A DNA stretch of 64,000 bases from positions 94,150 to 158,149 of the forward strand of contig NZ_JAHKPH010000019.1 of assembly GCF_018860385.1 (NCBI RefSeq), in the 5' to 3' direction. Source of the DNA: Reinekea forsetii. Its GTDB lineage: Bacteria; Pseudomonadota; Gammaproteobacteria; Pseudomonadales; Natronospirillaceae. Position 1 is the first letter of the stretch. Each line of letters begins with the position of its first letter. The position numbers and the translations under genes are program-made. The notes under the pieces were generated by a model. That model was not told the DNA's origin, made no database searches, and was given only the letters and a program-made list of their open reading frames with translations. Below are positions 8,117-17,713 of this stretch, in pieces.

Positions 8117-11100
8117 ATGACAAATTTGGTTGCCTCCAATCGCTCTGAATTATTGGAATCTTTATATCAGCGGTTAACCACCGAGTTTCCTAAGCAACAT
8201 CACAGTGATTTAAACACATTAATTGAGCAATTGTTTAAACACGCATCTATGCGTGATTTAACCAGCTACGAAATGACCGATTTAGCTGGCATGGTGGTAA
8301 CACTTTGGCGGGCACTTCAAAAAAAATCGCCAAAACAAGCCAATGTTGAAGTCATTAACCCAAGTGTTGAAGAGCATGAATGGCAAAGTTCGCATTCTAT
8401 TGTAACGGTGTTAAGTGATGAAGTGCCATTTGTAATCGATTCCGCTCGATTAGCCCTCAATAGCCTAGACATTAATATTCACGCCATTTTTTACGGTAGT
8501 TTCTTTGTTGAGCGAGATAATAAAGGGAAATTTGTTAAGTTTTCTGATAAAGGCAGTAACGAATTATTGTTGTGCTTGGAAATGGATCGAACAACGGTCC
8601 CTGAGCAGCGTAAACAAGTTGAAGATTCGTTAAACGAAGTATTACTCGATGTTCACTACGTGGTGGATGATTTTCCGGCCATGTTAGAAAAAACTAAAGT
8701 AGTAAAAGAAGCCTTCAAAAAAGAAAACTATCCATTTAGCAAAGATGAAATGGAAGAGGCTTCTGTATTTATGCAATGGATGGCCGATAATCACTTTAGC
8801 TTTTTGGCATATGACGAATATGAAATTGTTGGCGATGTTGTAAAGCAGGTTGAAGGAACAGCACTCGGCTTGTTTAAAAAGACCTCTAAACGTCGCGAAG
8901 AAGTCATTTCAGATATGACCGAGTACCGTAAAGAGCATGTCTTTAAGCAAGAGTTGATGATTTTCTCAAAATCAGGACGCCGATCTTCAGTACACCGTCC
9001 GGCCTACAGTGATTATGTATTAGTTAAAAAATTCGATAAAAAAGGCAATGTAATTGGCGGATACCGCTTTTTAGGCCTTTATACTTCGTCTGTTTACAGC
9101 GAAACAGCTAAAGATATTCCCGTTGTAAGAACCAAGATTGCGGAAATCATAAAAGGCAGTGGTTACGCGCCTGGTTCCCATGCCTATAAAGAATTTGCGG
9201 CTATTTTATACACCTTACCACGTGATGAGCTAATTCAAGGCAGCGTTGACGAACTGCACAATGTAACGAATGAAATTCTATCAATTCAAGAACGTAAGCA
9301 AATTCGTTTGTTTTTGCGAAAAGATGCTTACGGAAAATTCCTGAATGCTATGGTTTATATGCCTAGAGACATTTTTAATACTCAATTGCGTATTAAAGTA
9401 CACGATTTACTGGCGTCTCATTTTGAAGTTGAAGGGTCAGATTTCACCTCCTATTTCAGTGAATCTGTACTAGCGCGCACACGTATTGTCTTTAAACTGG
9501 CCAAGCCCATTGAAGAAATGCCGGACATTCAGCGCCTAGAAAATAAGATCGTGCAGCTTGCGCGACGCTGGACAGATGAACTGCAGCAAGCCATGGTGGA
9601 ATCATTCGGTGAAGAAAAGGGTATTCGTTTATATCAACAATACGAGCACGCTTTTCCATCCAGTTATGTTGAAGAATACAGTGCACGCGTTGCCGTTGCC
9701 GATATTCAACGTATTGAAAGTTTACAAAAACATAAAACCGACAAGCTAGCGCTAAGTTTTTTCCGATCCATAGAACCCACCGGATCGGCTTTAAAACTGA
9801 AAATATTTAACAAAGGCGATGAGCTTCAGCTATCTGATTTGATCCCTGTTTTAGAAAACTTAGGACTAAAGGTAGTCGATGAGTTTCCGTATGAAATCAT
9901 GCACCCTAAAAATGGATGCACTTGGATATACGATTTCAACTTAGTGTACGAAGCCGACCCAGAGTTAGATCCGGCCGAATACCGTGATTTATTTTCAAAA
10001 GCATTTTTGAATATATGGAATGGTCGCTCAGAGAATGACCTTTATAACCGCTTGGTGCTGCGTGCTAAGTTGACTTGGCGAGAAGTTGCTATGTTACGTG
10101 GCTACGCCAAGTACATGAAACAAACTCAGTTCAGCTTGAGCCAAGAATACATTGCTGAAACGTTAATTCAGCATACTCAACTTACCGATCATATCACCGA
10201 ACTCTTTTCAGCTCGATTTAACCCTGAAAAACAGGGCGGCAAGAACAACTGTGAATCTTGGGTAGATAAAATTAATGCCTTGTTAGAAGACGTAAACAAT
10301 ATTAACGAAGATAAAATTCTACGTCGTTATGTTGAGCTTATAATGGCTACATTACGAACTAACTTTTATCAAGAAGATGACCAAGGGTTACGAAAAGAAT
10401 ACATTAGCTTCAAGTTAGATCCATCTGAAATTAGTGATATACCGTTACCTCGGCCAAAGTATGAAATATTTGTTTACTCGCCAAGACTTGAAGGCGTTCA
10501 CTTAAGAGGCGGAAACGTAGCGCGAGGCGGCTTACGATGGTCTGATCGTAACGAAGATTTCCGCACCGAAGTTTTGGGATTAGTAAAAGCGCAACAGGTT
10601 AAGAATGCCGTCATTGTCCCTGTTGGGGCAAAAGGTGGCTTTGTTGCTAAGCAATTGCCACCCGCGAGTGATCGTGAAGCCTTTTTTGCAGAAGGAATCG
10701 CCTGTTATAAAACGTTTATACGAGGTTTATTGGATCTCACCGATAATTTAGTTGAAGCCGATGTTGTGCCCCCTAAACAGGTAGTGCGTTACGACAATGA
10801 TGACCCTTACATGGTTGTTGCCGCCGACAAAGGTACCGCCACTTTCTCTGATATCGCCAATGAAGTTGCTGATGAATATGGCTTTTGGTTAGGTGATGCT
10901 TTTGCATCTGGCGGCTCATATGGTTACGACCATAAAGGTATGGGTATCACAGCTCGAGGTGCTTGGGTAAGTGTGCAGCGCCACTTCCGAGAGCTTGGCA
11001 TTGATGTACAAACGGAATCAATCTCTGTGGTTGGCATTGGTGACATGGCGGGTGATGTTTTTGGTAACGGCTTATTGCGTTCTAAAATGTTGAAAATGGT

Positions 11101-12934
11101 TGGCGCGTTTAACCACATGCATATCTTTGTGGACCCAAATCCAAATACTGAAGAAAGCTTCAAAGAGCGTGAACGATTATTTGAACTGCCTCGATCTACT
11201 TGGGAAGACTACAACAAAGATCTTATCTCGAAAGGTGGCGGCATCTTTAGTCGCAGTTCGAAATCTATAGCTATAAGCAAAGAAATGAAAGCCGTCTTTG
11301 GTATCTCTGATTCCAAACTCTCGCCGAATGAATTGATCACCGCGATGTTAAAGGCACCGGTCGATCTAATTTGGAACGGTGGTATTGGTACTTATGTTAA
11401 ATCTACTGATGAAACACATGCCGATGTAGGCGATAAAGCCAATGACCCTGTTCGAGTGAATGGTTGCGAATTGCAAGCTCGCGTATTAGGTGAGGGCGGT
11501 AACTTAGGGTTTAGCCAGTTAGGACGAATAGAGTTTAACCTCAATGGCGGGCGATGCTTTACAGACTTTATTGATAACGCTGGCGGAGTTGACTGTTCGG
11601 ACCATGAAGTCAATATGAAAATATTGTTAGATGACATGGTAGCAGCGGGAGATATGACGGTTAAGCAGCGTAATGAAACATTGCAGAGCTTAACAGATGA
11701 TGTCTCTAATTTAGTGTTACGTAACAACTATCGTCAAACCCAAGCTTTAGGCGTAGCCATTACGGAATCGCTTTCTAGAATTGAAGAATACCGTCGCCTA
11801 ATAAACGGTTTTGAATCCGAAGGAAAACTAAATCGTGAGTTGGAATTTTTACCTTCTGACGAAACCATTAGTGAGCGCAAGGCGAACGGTCAAAGTTTAA
11901 CGCGCCCAGAATTGGCGATTCTAATTTCTTATGTAAAAGGTGATTTAAAAGAGCAGCTCGCTAATCAAAACTTAGCGGAGGATGACTATGTGGCTCGAGC
12001 TGTGGAAACGGAATTTCCTGCAGCAATGGTCAAGAAGTTTGGTGCAGCAATTCACCAGCATCGGTTGAAAAAAGAGATTGTAGCCACCCAAGTTGCTAAC
12101 GATATGATCAACTATATGGGCATAACCTATTATAATCGATTGCAAGAAAGCACGGGTGCTTCGGCTGTAGAAGCCGCTAAAGCCTACATTGCGGCTCGTG
12201 ATATTTTTGGTTTACACCAGTTATTTGACGATATTGAAGCGCTCGACCATAAAGTGCCCAGTGATTTACAAAGTGATATGATGCGCCGTACTTTAAGAAT
12301 GGTTCGCCGTGCTAGTCGATGGTTGATAAAAAACTATCGTATGGGCATCAATATGGAACAGGTGGTAAAGCAGTATAAAGCACCTTTGCAAGAGCTAGCG
12401 GGTAAATTGGATTCACTGTTGCCCAAAGAGGCAAATGAAGCTTGGGTAGCCGATGCTAAGCGCATGGAAGAAGCAGGCGTTTCGCATGAGCTAGCGATGA
12501 AAATTGCCTCTAGCGATATCTTATATACAGCGTTAGGCGTTGTTGGCATTTCACAAAGCATTGAACGTGATGCACTTGAAGTTGCGCAAGGCTACTTCAT
12601 GGTAGGCGATGCACTAGGGTTAGAACAGTTCGCACGGCAAGTAAATGAGCTGAAAGTATTCTCTCATTGGCAAGCGATGGCTCGCGAAAGCTTCCGAGAT
12701 GATCTTGAATGGCAGCAACGACGAATTACCCAAGGTTTATTCTTCCAAATGGGTAAGGAAGGTAAATTAGTTGAGACTGTTGATAAATGGTTAGTTGATA
12801 ATCACCTATTGGTTGAGCGTTGGTTGAAGATGATGAGTGAAATTCGTGCAGTTGGCGAACCTGAATTCAGTATGTACAGCGTCGCAATACGTGAGCTATT
12901 AGATTTATCACAGGCAACATTACCAGAACTATAA
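8117..12934 (+). CDS. gdhB: NAD-specific glutamate dehydrogenase, large 180 kDa class
   Basis: The 1605-residue protein belongs to the very large NAD-dependent glutamate dehydrogenases, which convert glutamate to 2-oxoglutarate and ammonium in the cytoplasm. The long N-terminal half is the regulatory, ACT-like region. The catalytic core begins near residue 790 with RGGNVARGGLRWSDR, VKAQQVKNAVIVPVGAKGGF and, near 1080, DLIWNGGIGTYVK. A helical C-terminal region follows. Length agrees with the Pseudomonas enzyme (about 1620). ATG 8117 is preceded by AATAGAGGT. It stands alone, bounded by a strong terminator. In related bacteria it is catabolic and allosterically controlled, which would complement the ammonium-producing nitrate locus next door; that pairing is inference. 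Confidence 0.96.
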   Translation: MTNLVASNRSELLESLYQRLTTEFPKQHHSDLNTLIEQLFKHASMRDLTSYEMTDLAGMVVTLWRALQKKSPKQANVEVINPSVEEHEWQSSHSIVTVLSDEVPFVIDSARLALNSLDINIHAIFYGSFFVERDNKGKFVKFSDKGSNELLLCLEMDRTTVPEQRKQVEDSLNEVLLDVHYVVDDFPAMLEKTKVVKEAFKKENYPFSKDEMEEASVFMQWMADNHFSFLAYDEYEIVGDVVKQVEGTALGLFKKTSKRREEVISDMTEYRKEHVFKQELMIFSKSGRRSSVHRPAYSDYVLVKKFDKKGNVIGGYRFLGLYTSSVYSETAKDIPVVRTKIAEIIKGSGYAPGSHAYKEFAAILYTLPRDELIQGSVDELHNVTNEILSIQERKQIRLFLRKDAYGKFLNAMVYMPRDIFNTQLRIKVHDLLASHFEVEGSDFTSYFSESVLARTRIVFKLAKPIEEMPDIQRLENKIVQLARRWTDELQQAMVESFGEEKGIRLYQQYEHAFPSSYVEEYSARVAVADIQRIESLQKHKTDKLALSFFRSIEPTGSALKLKIFNKGDELQLSDLIPVLENLGLKVVDEFPYEIMHPKNGCTWIYDFNLVYEADPELDPAEYRDLFSKAFLNIWNGRSENDLYNRLVLRAKLTWREVAMLRGYAKYMKQTQFSLSQEYIAETLIQHTQLTDHITELFSARFNPEKQGGKNNCESWVDKINALLEDVNNINEDKILRRYVELIMATLRTNFYQEDDQGLRKEYISFKLDPSEISDIPLPRPKYEIFVYSPRLEGVHLRGGNVARGGLRWSDRNEDFRTEVLGLVKAQQVKNAVIVPVGAKGGFVAKQLPPASDREAFFAEGIACYKTFIRGLLDLTDNLVEADVVPPKQVVRYDNDDPYMVVAADKGTATFSDIANEVADEYGFWLGDAFASGGSYGYDHKGMGITARGAWVSVQRHFRELGIDVQTESISVVGIGDMAGDVFGNGLLRSKMLKMVGAFNHMHIFVDPNPNTEESFKERERLFELPRSTWEDYNKDLISKGGGIFSRSSKSIAISKEMKAVFGISDSKLSPNELITAMLKAPVDLIWNGGIGTYVKSTDETHADVGDKANDPVRVNGCELQARVLGEGGNLGFSQLGRIEFNLNGGRCFTDFIDNAGGVDCSDHEVNMKILLDDMVAAGDMTVKQRNETLQSLTDDVSNLVLRNNYRQTQALGVAITESLSRIEEYRRLINGFESEGKLNRELEFLPSDETISERKANGQSLTRPELAILISYVKGDLKEQLANQNLAEDDYVARAVETEFPAAMVKKFGAAIHQHRLKKEIVATQVANDMINYMGITYYNRLQESTGASAVEAAKAYIAARDIFGLHQLFDDIEALDHKVPSDLQSDMMRRTLRMVRRASRWLIKNYRMGINMEQVVKQYKAPLQELAGKLDSLLPKEANEAWVADAKRMEEAGVSHELAMKIASSDILYTALGVVGISQSIERDALEVAQGYFMVGDALGLEQFARQVNELKVFSHWQAMARESFRDDLEWQQRRITQGLFFQMGKEGKLVETVDKWLVDNHLLVERWLKMMSEIRAVGEPEFSMYSVAIRELLDLSQATLPEL

Positions 12935-12969
12935 ACCGCTCATTTAGGTTGAAAATGTTAAGCAAAATC

Positions 12970-13004
12970 AAAGCCCGATCAGTTAAATGATCGGGCTTTT
13001 TTTA
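12970..13004 (+). terminator. Rho-independent terminator of the glutamate dehydrogenase gene
   Basis: AAGCCCGATC pairs perfectly with GATCGGGCTT around an 8-base loop, followed by seven T residues. Confidence 0.9.
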
Positions 13005-13141
13005 TGGGGATTTTTTTCTAACTGGTCGTTCAACAATTCTAAAAAATTAAAATTCTATTTTGTTTCTGCTCTACAACTGGTTAGTATCTCGACAATCACT
13101 CATGTAAAACTGCCTAGTACATTACAGTAAGGACCCTCAAA

Positions 13142-13732
13142 GTGACCGAGTTAACGGTTATGTTAGTGGATAATGAACCCGCAAGAGCCGCTATCGTTGA
13201 GCAGGCCATGCTCGATAATGGTTATCGGGTTATTCGACGTTTAGAAAGCACCCATCACCTCACTCAAGCGGTTAATGAATCGCAACCCGACATTGTCATT
13301 ATTGATATCGAATCACCTGATAGAGACATGCTCGAAAATATGTCTCGGTTGACCAAGGATAACCCTCGTCCAATTGTTATGTTTGCCGAGGAAGATAACA
13401 GTGAACAAATTGAAGCGGCGGTTAGAGCCGGTGTCAGTGCCTATGTGGTCGATGGTATGAGTGCAGGTCGGGTGAAACCAATTTTACAAGTTGCGGTAGC
13501 AAGGTTTCGTGAGTTTCAAGCACTGAAGTCAGAACTAAATACTGTAAAAATTCAATTAGAAGATCGTAAAATAATAGACAAAGCCAAGGGGCTCATTATG
13601 AAAAATCAGGGATGCGATGAGCCAGCGGCCTACCAAGCTTTGAGAAATCTGGCGATGAGTCGCAGTCAAAAGTTAGTAGATGTTGCTCAGGATATTATTT
13701 CTGTGATGAGCGTAATGAGAGGTAAACCTTAA
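13142..13732 (+). CDS. nasT: Nitrate-responsive antiterminator NasT (pseudo-receiver plus ANTAR)
   Basis: The 196-residue protein has a receiver-like domain (about 1-125, VMLVDNEPARA and IVIIDIESPD) and a C-terminal ANTAR domain (about 135-190: RKIIDKAKGLIMKNQG, then AYQALRNLAMSR). ANTAR proteins bind paired RNA hairpins and stop premature termination. NasT is held inactive by NasS and released when NasS binds nitrate or nitrite. The start is GTG with AAGGA upstream. The stop shares one base with the nasS start, a sign of coupled translation. Its likely RNA target is the leader at 15059-15180. Confidence 0.93.
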   Translation: MTELTVMLVDNEPARAAIVEQAMLDNGYRVIRRLESTHHLTQAVNESQPDIVIIDIESPDRDMLENMSRLTKDNPRPIVMFAEEDNSEQIEAAVRAGVSAYVVDGMSAGRVKPILQVAVARFREFQALKSELNTVKIQLEDRKIIDKAKGLIMKNQGCDEPAAYQALRNLAMSRSQKLVDVAQDIISVMSVMRGKP

Positions 13733-14916
13733 TGTCTGCCCAAAAAGTAAATAAGAACAATTCAGACACAGTCAGATTAGGATTTATCCCCTTAATAGAC
13801 TGTGCTCCGTTCGTGATAGCACAAGAAAAAGGATTCTTCGAGCAAGAAGGCGTTCGAGTTGTGTTAAGTAAAGAAGCATCTTGGGCCAGTATTAGAGATA
13901 AAGTGGCGTTTAATGTACTCGACGGGGCGCACATGTTAGCGGCACTACCTTTAGCGTCGAGCATAGGACTTGGTACATTAAAGGCCCCGATGCAATCGGC
14001 TTTTACTTTAAGTCAAAATGGAAACGCCATAACGGTCAGCAATGCGCTTTTTGAATCTATGAAAGAGTTTGCGTACCAAGAAGGCGATATAAAATCTGGA
14101 CTTGCCTTAAAAAGATTGATTGAGACTAGAAATAAGAAAAGTCTCCGTTTTGCAATGGTCTATCCGTACTCTTCGCATCACTATTTATTAAGAGATTGGT
14201 TAGCCCAAGCGAATATCAATCCTGATATTGATGTGAAAATTGTCGTAGTGCCACCGGTCAACATGTTGACCTATTTGAAGGAAGACATAGTAGATGGCTA
14301 TTGTGTCGGTGAGCCTTGGAACAGCCTAGCAATGGAGCAGGGTATTGGCCAAATGGTGACAACAGGCTATGACCTTTGGGGTAATATACCGGAAAAAGTT
14401 TTAGGCGTGAACGAACATTGGGCTAATCAATACCCTGATAAACATTTTAAAATTATTCGTGCGCTACACAGTGCATGTCAATGGATTGATACCGATAATC
14501 ATAGGGAAGAGTTGTTGAACATTTTGAGTCAACCACATTATCTTAATTGTACTGTAGCGCAATTAAAGTATGGCTTTGTATCCAAAAAGCCTCAGGGCGA
14601 AGTTACTTGGCCATTAGAAGCGAATCAAATCTTTTCTGGTACAACAGTAAATGAGCCTGCTGTAAATCTTGCCTATTGGTTATTAACTCAAATGTTGCGA
14701 TGGCAACAAATATTACCTTCACCAGAGCTTAATACCATTGTGAGCAAAGTGTATTTGCCTAAAGCGTACAACCACGCTTTAAAAACAGAAATTGATTTTA
14801 AGAACCTTTCGGCATTTGAGTTAATCAGTGATCATTGGCAGGACGAAGCAGTTCAAGGGCGCGTTCGAATAAGTAAGCAAGGACACCTGAGTGGGTTTTA
14901 TTTGAATAAAGCATGA
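13732..14916 (+). CDS. nasS: Cytoplasmic nitrate sensor NasS
   Basis: The 394-residue protein is related to the periplasmic nitrate-binding proteins but has no signal peptide: it starts MSAQKVNKNN and goes directly into VRLGFIPLIDCAPF. Shared blocks are [22 protein letters not shown] and PEKVLGVNEHWA. NasS binds nitrate or nitrite and, when empty, sequesters NasT. It is co-transcribed with nasT (stop and start overlap). It is clearly a paralogue of NasF at 15212-16615. A cytoplasmic transport-type binding protein is the less likely alternative, because the nasT neighbour decides the role. Confidence 0.93.
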   Translation: MSAQKVNKNNSDTVRLGFIPLIDCAPFVIAQEKGFFEQEGVRVVLSKEASWASIRDKVAFNVLDGAHMLAALPLASSIGLGTLKAPMQSAFTLSQNGNAITVSNALFESMKEFAYQEGDIKSGLALKRLIETRNKKSLRFAMVYPYSSHHYLLRDWLAQANINPDIDVKIVVVPPVNMLTYLKEDIVDGYCVGEPWNSLAMEQGIGQMVTTGYDLWGNIPEKVLGVNEHWANQYPDKHFKIIRALHSACQWIDTDNHREELLNILSQPHYLNCTVAQLKYGFVSKKPQGEVTWPLEANQIFSGTTVNEPAVNLAYWLLTQMLRWQQILPSPELNTIVSKVYLPKAYNHALKTEIDFKNLSAFELISDHWQDEAVQGRVRISKQGHLSGFYLNKA

Positions 14917-14942
14917 TACTTTTTGGTGCAAAAATAATTTTA

Positions 14943-14959
14943 CGCACCGATTTGGAGAA
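14943..14959. promoter_or_regulatory. Candidate NtrC site upstream of the nas operon
   Basis: CGCACC-N5-GGAGAA resembles the NtrC dyad TGCACC-N5-GGTGCA (5/6 and 4/6 in the halves). It lies about 80 bases upstream of the sigma-54-type promoter, a usual activator distance. A nearby everted GGTGCA/GCACC pair (14925-14948) may belong to the same activator region or form a weak hairpin after nasS. Confidence 0.4.
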
Positions 14960-15034
14960 TAAAGTCCAGCCGTTTATTAGTCATACATTCAGTGAAGTAA
15001 CCGGTTTTACTGGTGTAACGGTAGTTTTAAGACG

Positions 15035-15051
15035 TTGGCACGCTAAATGCT
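15035..15051 (+). promoter_or_regulatory. Sigma-54-type promoter of the nas operon
   Basis: TGGCACG at 15036-15042, four bases, then ATGCT at 15047-15051, matches TGGCACG-N4-TTGCW with one mismatch. GG and GC elements are correctly spaced for -24/-12. Transcription would start near 15062, just before the leader hairpins. Sigma-54 control is known for assimilatory nitrate operons. Confidence 0.75.
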
Positions 15052-15058
15052 ATTTCTA

Positions 15059-15180
15059 GTTTGAAAGCTTAAAAGTGTTTAAGCAAACAATTAGAGATTG
15101 ATATCGACGCAGATATCAATCAAGGCAAAGGCGCCTGAAGACGAGCACTTAAATGTGTTTGTCTCCAGGCGCTTTTTTTT
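15059..15180 (+). ncRNA. nas operon leader with hairpins for NasT-dependent antitermination
   Basis: Three hairpins follow the predicted start. Hairpin A is GCTTAAA/TTTAAGC (15067-15084), hairpin B is a perfect 9-base stem ATTGATATC/GATATCAAT with hexaloop GACGCA (15097-15120), and hairpin C is a long terminator (15127-15180). Known ANTAR targets are two successive hexaloop hairpins before a terminator. Loop B has G at position 4, but neither A nor B fits the A1/G4 rule perfectly, so which stems NasT contacts is unsure. The long open frame through this region is not coding; nasF starts at 15212. Confidence 0.65.
15127..15180 (+). terminator. Intrinsic terminator in the nas leader
   Basis: GCGCCTG/CAGGCGC (15131-15137 with 15166-15172) extends past one mismatch into AGACGAGCAC/GTGTTTGTCT with two wobbles, closed by loop TTAAAT, and is followed by eight T residues. 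It stands 32 bases before nasF with no gene before it in the transcript, which is the hallmark of a regulated leader terminator. Confidence 0.85.
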
Positions 15181-15211
15181 AAGCGAATTTTCTTCAACGC
15201 GGAGAGTGTCA

Positions 15212-16615
15212 ATGCAAGTAGCCCGTAAAAAAAGTGCATCATTACTTAATAATTTAAGGCTTCAGTTTTCTAAAATAGCAATTGTCAGTGCGGGTGTGGT
15301 TGTAGCTGCGACATCCTATGGTGAAGTAGGTTACCCCGAAAAAGAAGATCTCACTTTTGGCTTTATTAAATTAACTGACATGGCGCCGCTCGCCATCGCC
15401 TACGAAAAAGGATACTTCGAAGATGAAGGTCTGTATGTCACCTTAGAAGCGCAGGCCAATTGGAAGGTACTCTTGGATCGGGTCATCGATGGTCAATTAG
15501 ATGGTGCACATATGTTAGCTGGTCAGCCACTTGCAGCGACCATTGGTTACGGCACACAAGCCGACATTATCACGGCATTCAGCATGGACTTAAATGGCAA
15601 TGCCATCACCGTATCGAATTCGGTTTGGGAGCAAATGAAACCAAATATCCCGACCATGGCGGATGGCAAACCACAGCATCCCATAAGCGCAACGTCACTC
15701 GCGCCCGTTATAGAAAGTTTCAATAGCGAAGGTAAATCATTCAACATGGGAATGGTGTTTCCAGTGTCGACTCATAATTATGAACTACGATATTGGTTAG
15801 CGGCTGGCGGTATTCACCCAGGCTTTTATGCCCCCGCCGAAGGAGATACTAGCGGTCAGCGATCAGCGGATGTACTGCTCTCGGTTACACCGCCTCCTCA
15901 AATGCCCTCAACGTTAGAAGCCGGTACTATTGACGGTTATTGCGTTGGTGAACCTTGGAATCAACAAGCCGTTTTTAAAGGCATCGGTGTTCCCGTAATA
16001 ACGGATTACGATATTTGGAAAAATAATCCTGAGAAAGTCTTTGGCGTAAATTCAGAATGGGCTGATAAGTATCCTAATACCCATATTCGCGTCGTGAAAG
16101 CACTCATTCGTGCTGCGAAATGGTTAGATGAAAACGACAACGCCAATCGAAACGAAAGTGTCGAAATATTATCTAGAAGCGAATACGTCGGCGCCGATTT
16201 TGAAGTGATTGCAAACAGTATGATCGGCACTTTTGAGTATGAAAAGGGCGATAAGCGTGCTGCCCCCGATTTCAATGTTTTCTTCCGTCACAACGCAACT
16301 TACCCGTATTACAGCGATGCTATTTGGTACCTCACCCAAATGAGACGTTGGGGTCAAATTTCTGAGCAAAAAACTGATGACTGGTACATGGAAACAGCTA
16401 AAAAAGTGTACCGCCCCGATATATACGCCGTCGCGGCACAAGCGCTCATTGAAGAGTATGGATTTAAGGCTACTGACTTCCCAGACTTCTCTACTGAATC
16501 TGGCTTTAAACCCCCAATGAACGAGTTTATCGATCAGGTTACTTATGATGGCCGTTTCCCAAATAGCTATTTAGAGAGTTTCGATATTGGATTAAAAGGT
16601 TCAGAAAAACCTTAA
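15212..16615 (+). CDS. nasF: Nitrate ABC transporter, periplasmic binding protein
   Basis: The 467-residue protein has an N-terminal signal sequence (basic MQVARKK, hydrophobic [14 protein letters not shown]) and the nitrate-binding protein fold: [37 protein letters not shown] and [13 protein letters not shown]. It captures nitrate or nitrite for the NasE-NasD importer. ATG 15212 is chosen because it begins a clear signal peptide and follows GCGGAGAG; the longer upstream frame crosses the leader terminator. It is the first gene of the operon nasF-E-D-C-nirB-nirD-nasA. The equivalent cyanobacterial name is nrtA. Confidence 0.93.
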   Translation: MQVARKKSASLLNNLRLQFSKIAIVSAGVVVAATSYGEVGYPEKEDLTFGFIKLTDMAPLAIAYEKGYFEDEGLYVTLEAQANWKVLLDRVIDGQLDGAHMLAGQPLAATIGYGTQADIITAFSMDLNGNAITVSNSVWEQMKPNIPTMADGKPQHPISATSLAPVIESFNSEGKSFNMGMVFPVSTHNYELRYWLAAGGIHPGFYAPAEGDTSGQRSADVLLSVTPPPQMPSTLEAGTIDGYCVGEPWNQQAVFKGIGVPVITDYDIWKNNPEKVFGVNSEWADKYPNTHIRVVKALIRAAKWLDENDNANRNESVEILSRSEYVGADFEVIANSMIGTFEYEKGDKRAAPDFNVFFRHNATYPYYSDAIWYLTQMRRWGQISEQKTDDWYMETAKKVYRPDIYAVAAQALIEEYGFKATDFPDFSTESGFKPPMNEFIDQVTYDGRFPNSYLESFDIGLKGSEKP

Positions 16616-16628
16616 ACACCAGGTGGAT

Positions 16629-16654
16629 GGGTAACGTTGCTTAGCAGGTTACCC
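16629..16654 (+). other. Intercistronic hairpin between nasF and nasE
   Basis: GGGTAAC pairs perfectly with GTTACCC around a 12-base loop without a T run. Such hairpins after binding-protein genes often protect the upstream message from 3' exonucleases, giving more binding protein than permease. That role is inferred. Confidence 0.5.
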
Positions 16655-16704
16655 TGAACTCCGATTTAAACGTTGCAAATTTACCCGTAAAAAAAGGTTA
16701 CCCA

Positions 16705-17703
16705 ATGATTAGTTCAACGCTTTTGAAACTAAATCAGATAAAAAAAGAAGACATGACTAGCCTATGGTCATTCTTTGACATCAAAGCCATTCTTTCCCTC
16801 GTATTTCCTATGATCGGAATTACGTTATTTTTATTGATTTGGCAGGCAGGCTCATCAAAAGTAGAAACATCCTTAGGTGTTTTTCCTGGCCCGGTGGTTG
16901 TTTACGAACAATGGCACAGTCTTGTGGATGACCACCAACGGGAAAGAGAGAAAGAAATCGCATTTCATGAGCGACAAACAGAGCGAAATGCGCAGCGTTT
17001 AGCCGATGATCCAACCTATGTTGCGAAAGTACGTGAATATACTGGAAAGCCCACTTACTTTGATCAAATATTTACCAGCCTAATCACCGTGTTAGCGGGC
17101 TTTTTATTGGCTTCATTGATCGCCATTCCAGTCGGTATTCTCATTGGGTTAAACGGAGCTATATACAGTGCATTAAATCCAGTTATTCAAATATTTAAAC
17201 CCGTGTCGCCATTGGCTTGGTTACCACTGGTCACTATGGTGGTTAGCGCTACCTATGTTACTGATGACCCTATGTTTTCAAAATCTTTCCTCACGTCAAT
17301 GTTTACCGTAACGCTATGTTGCATGTGGCCAACGCTCATAAACACCGCTGTTGGTGTCGCAGCCATAGATAAAGACTTACTTAATGTATCTAAGGTACTG
17401 CGATTAAACTGGACAACCCACGTTTGGAAAATAGTGATTCCTTCGTCAATTCCAATGATGTTTACCGGGCTACGTTTGTCGTTAGGTATCGCATGGATGG
17501 TGCTCATTGCTGCAGAAATGCTTGCTCAAAACCCTGGTTTAGGAAAATTTGTTTGGGACGAGTTTCAAAATGGCAGCTCTAATTCTTTGGGCAGAATAAT
17601 GGTGGCCGTTATTACCATTGGTTTTATTGGATTTTTGTTAGACCGCACCATGTTGATCGTACAGCGGTTTGTTTCATGGGATAAAACTCAAGTATTAAGA
17701 TAA
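16705..17703 (+). CDS. nasE: Nitrate ABC transporter, permease
   Basis: The 332-residue protein has a long N-terminal segment with one hydrophobic helix (LVFPMIGITLFLLIW) and a charged stretch (about 75-100), then a binding-protein-dependent permease domain of about five helices. The coupling loop facing the ATPase is in VSKVLRLNWTTHVWKIVIP, with LSLGIAWMVLIAAEML after it. Relatives are NrtB/NasE and taurine or cyanate permeases; nasF and nasA neighbours make nitrate the substrate. The gene lies 10 bases before the ATPase gene. Confidence 0.92.
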   Translation: MISSTLLKLNQIKKEDMTSLWSFFDIKAILSLVFPMIGITLFLLIWQAGSSKVETSLGVFPGPVVVYEQWHSLVDDHQREREKEIAFHERQTERNAQRLADDPTYVAKVREYTGKPTYFDQIFTSLITVLAGFLLASLIAIPVGILIGLNGAIYSALNPVIQIFKPVSPLAWLPLVTMVVSATYVTDDPMFSKSFLTSMFTVTLCCMWPTLINTAVGVAAIDKDLLNVSKVLRLNWTTHVWKIVIPSSIPMMFTGLRLSLGIAWMVLIAAEMLAQNPGLGKFVWDEFQNGSSNSLGRIMVAVITIGFIGFLLDRTMLIVQRFVSWDKTQVLR

Positions 17704-17713
17704 GGAATAAGTT

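Noticed and set aside
14925..14948. GGTGCA/GCACC everted pair taken as a complete NtrC dyad
   Set aside because: The half-sites face the wrong way and are too far apart; only the 14943-14959 arrangement has the right spacing.
15098..15211. N-terminal extension of nasF through the leader
   Set aside because: It would be translated across leader hairpins and the terminator, and would bury the signal peptide; ATG 15212 is better.
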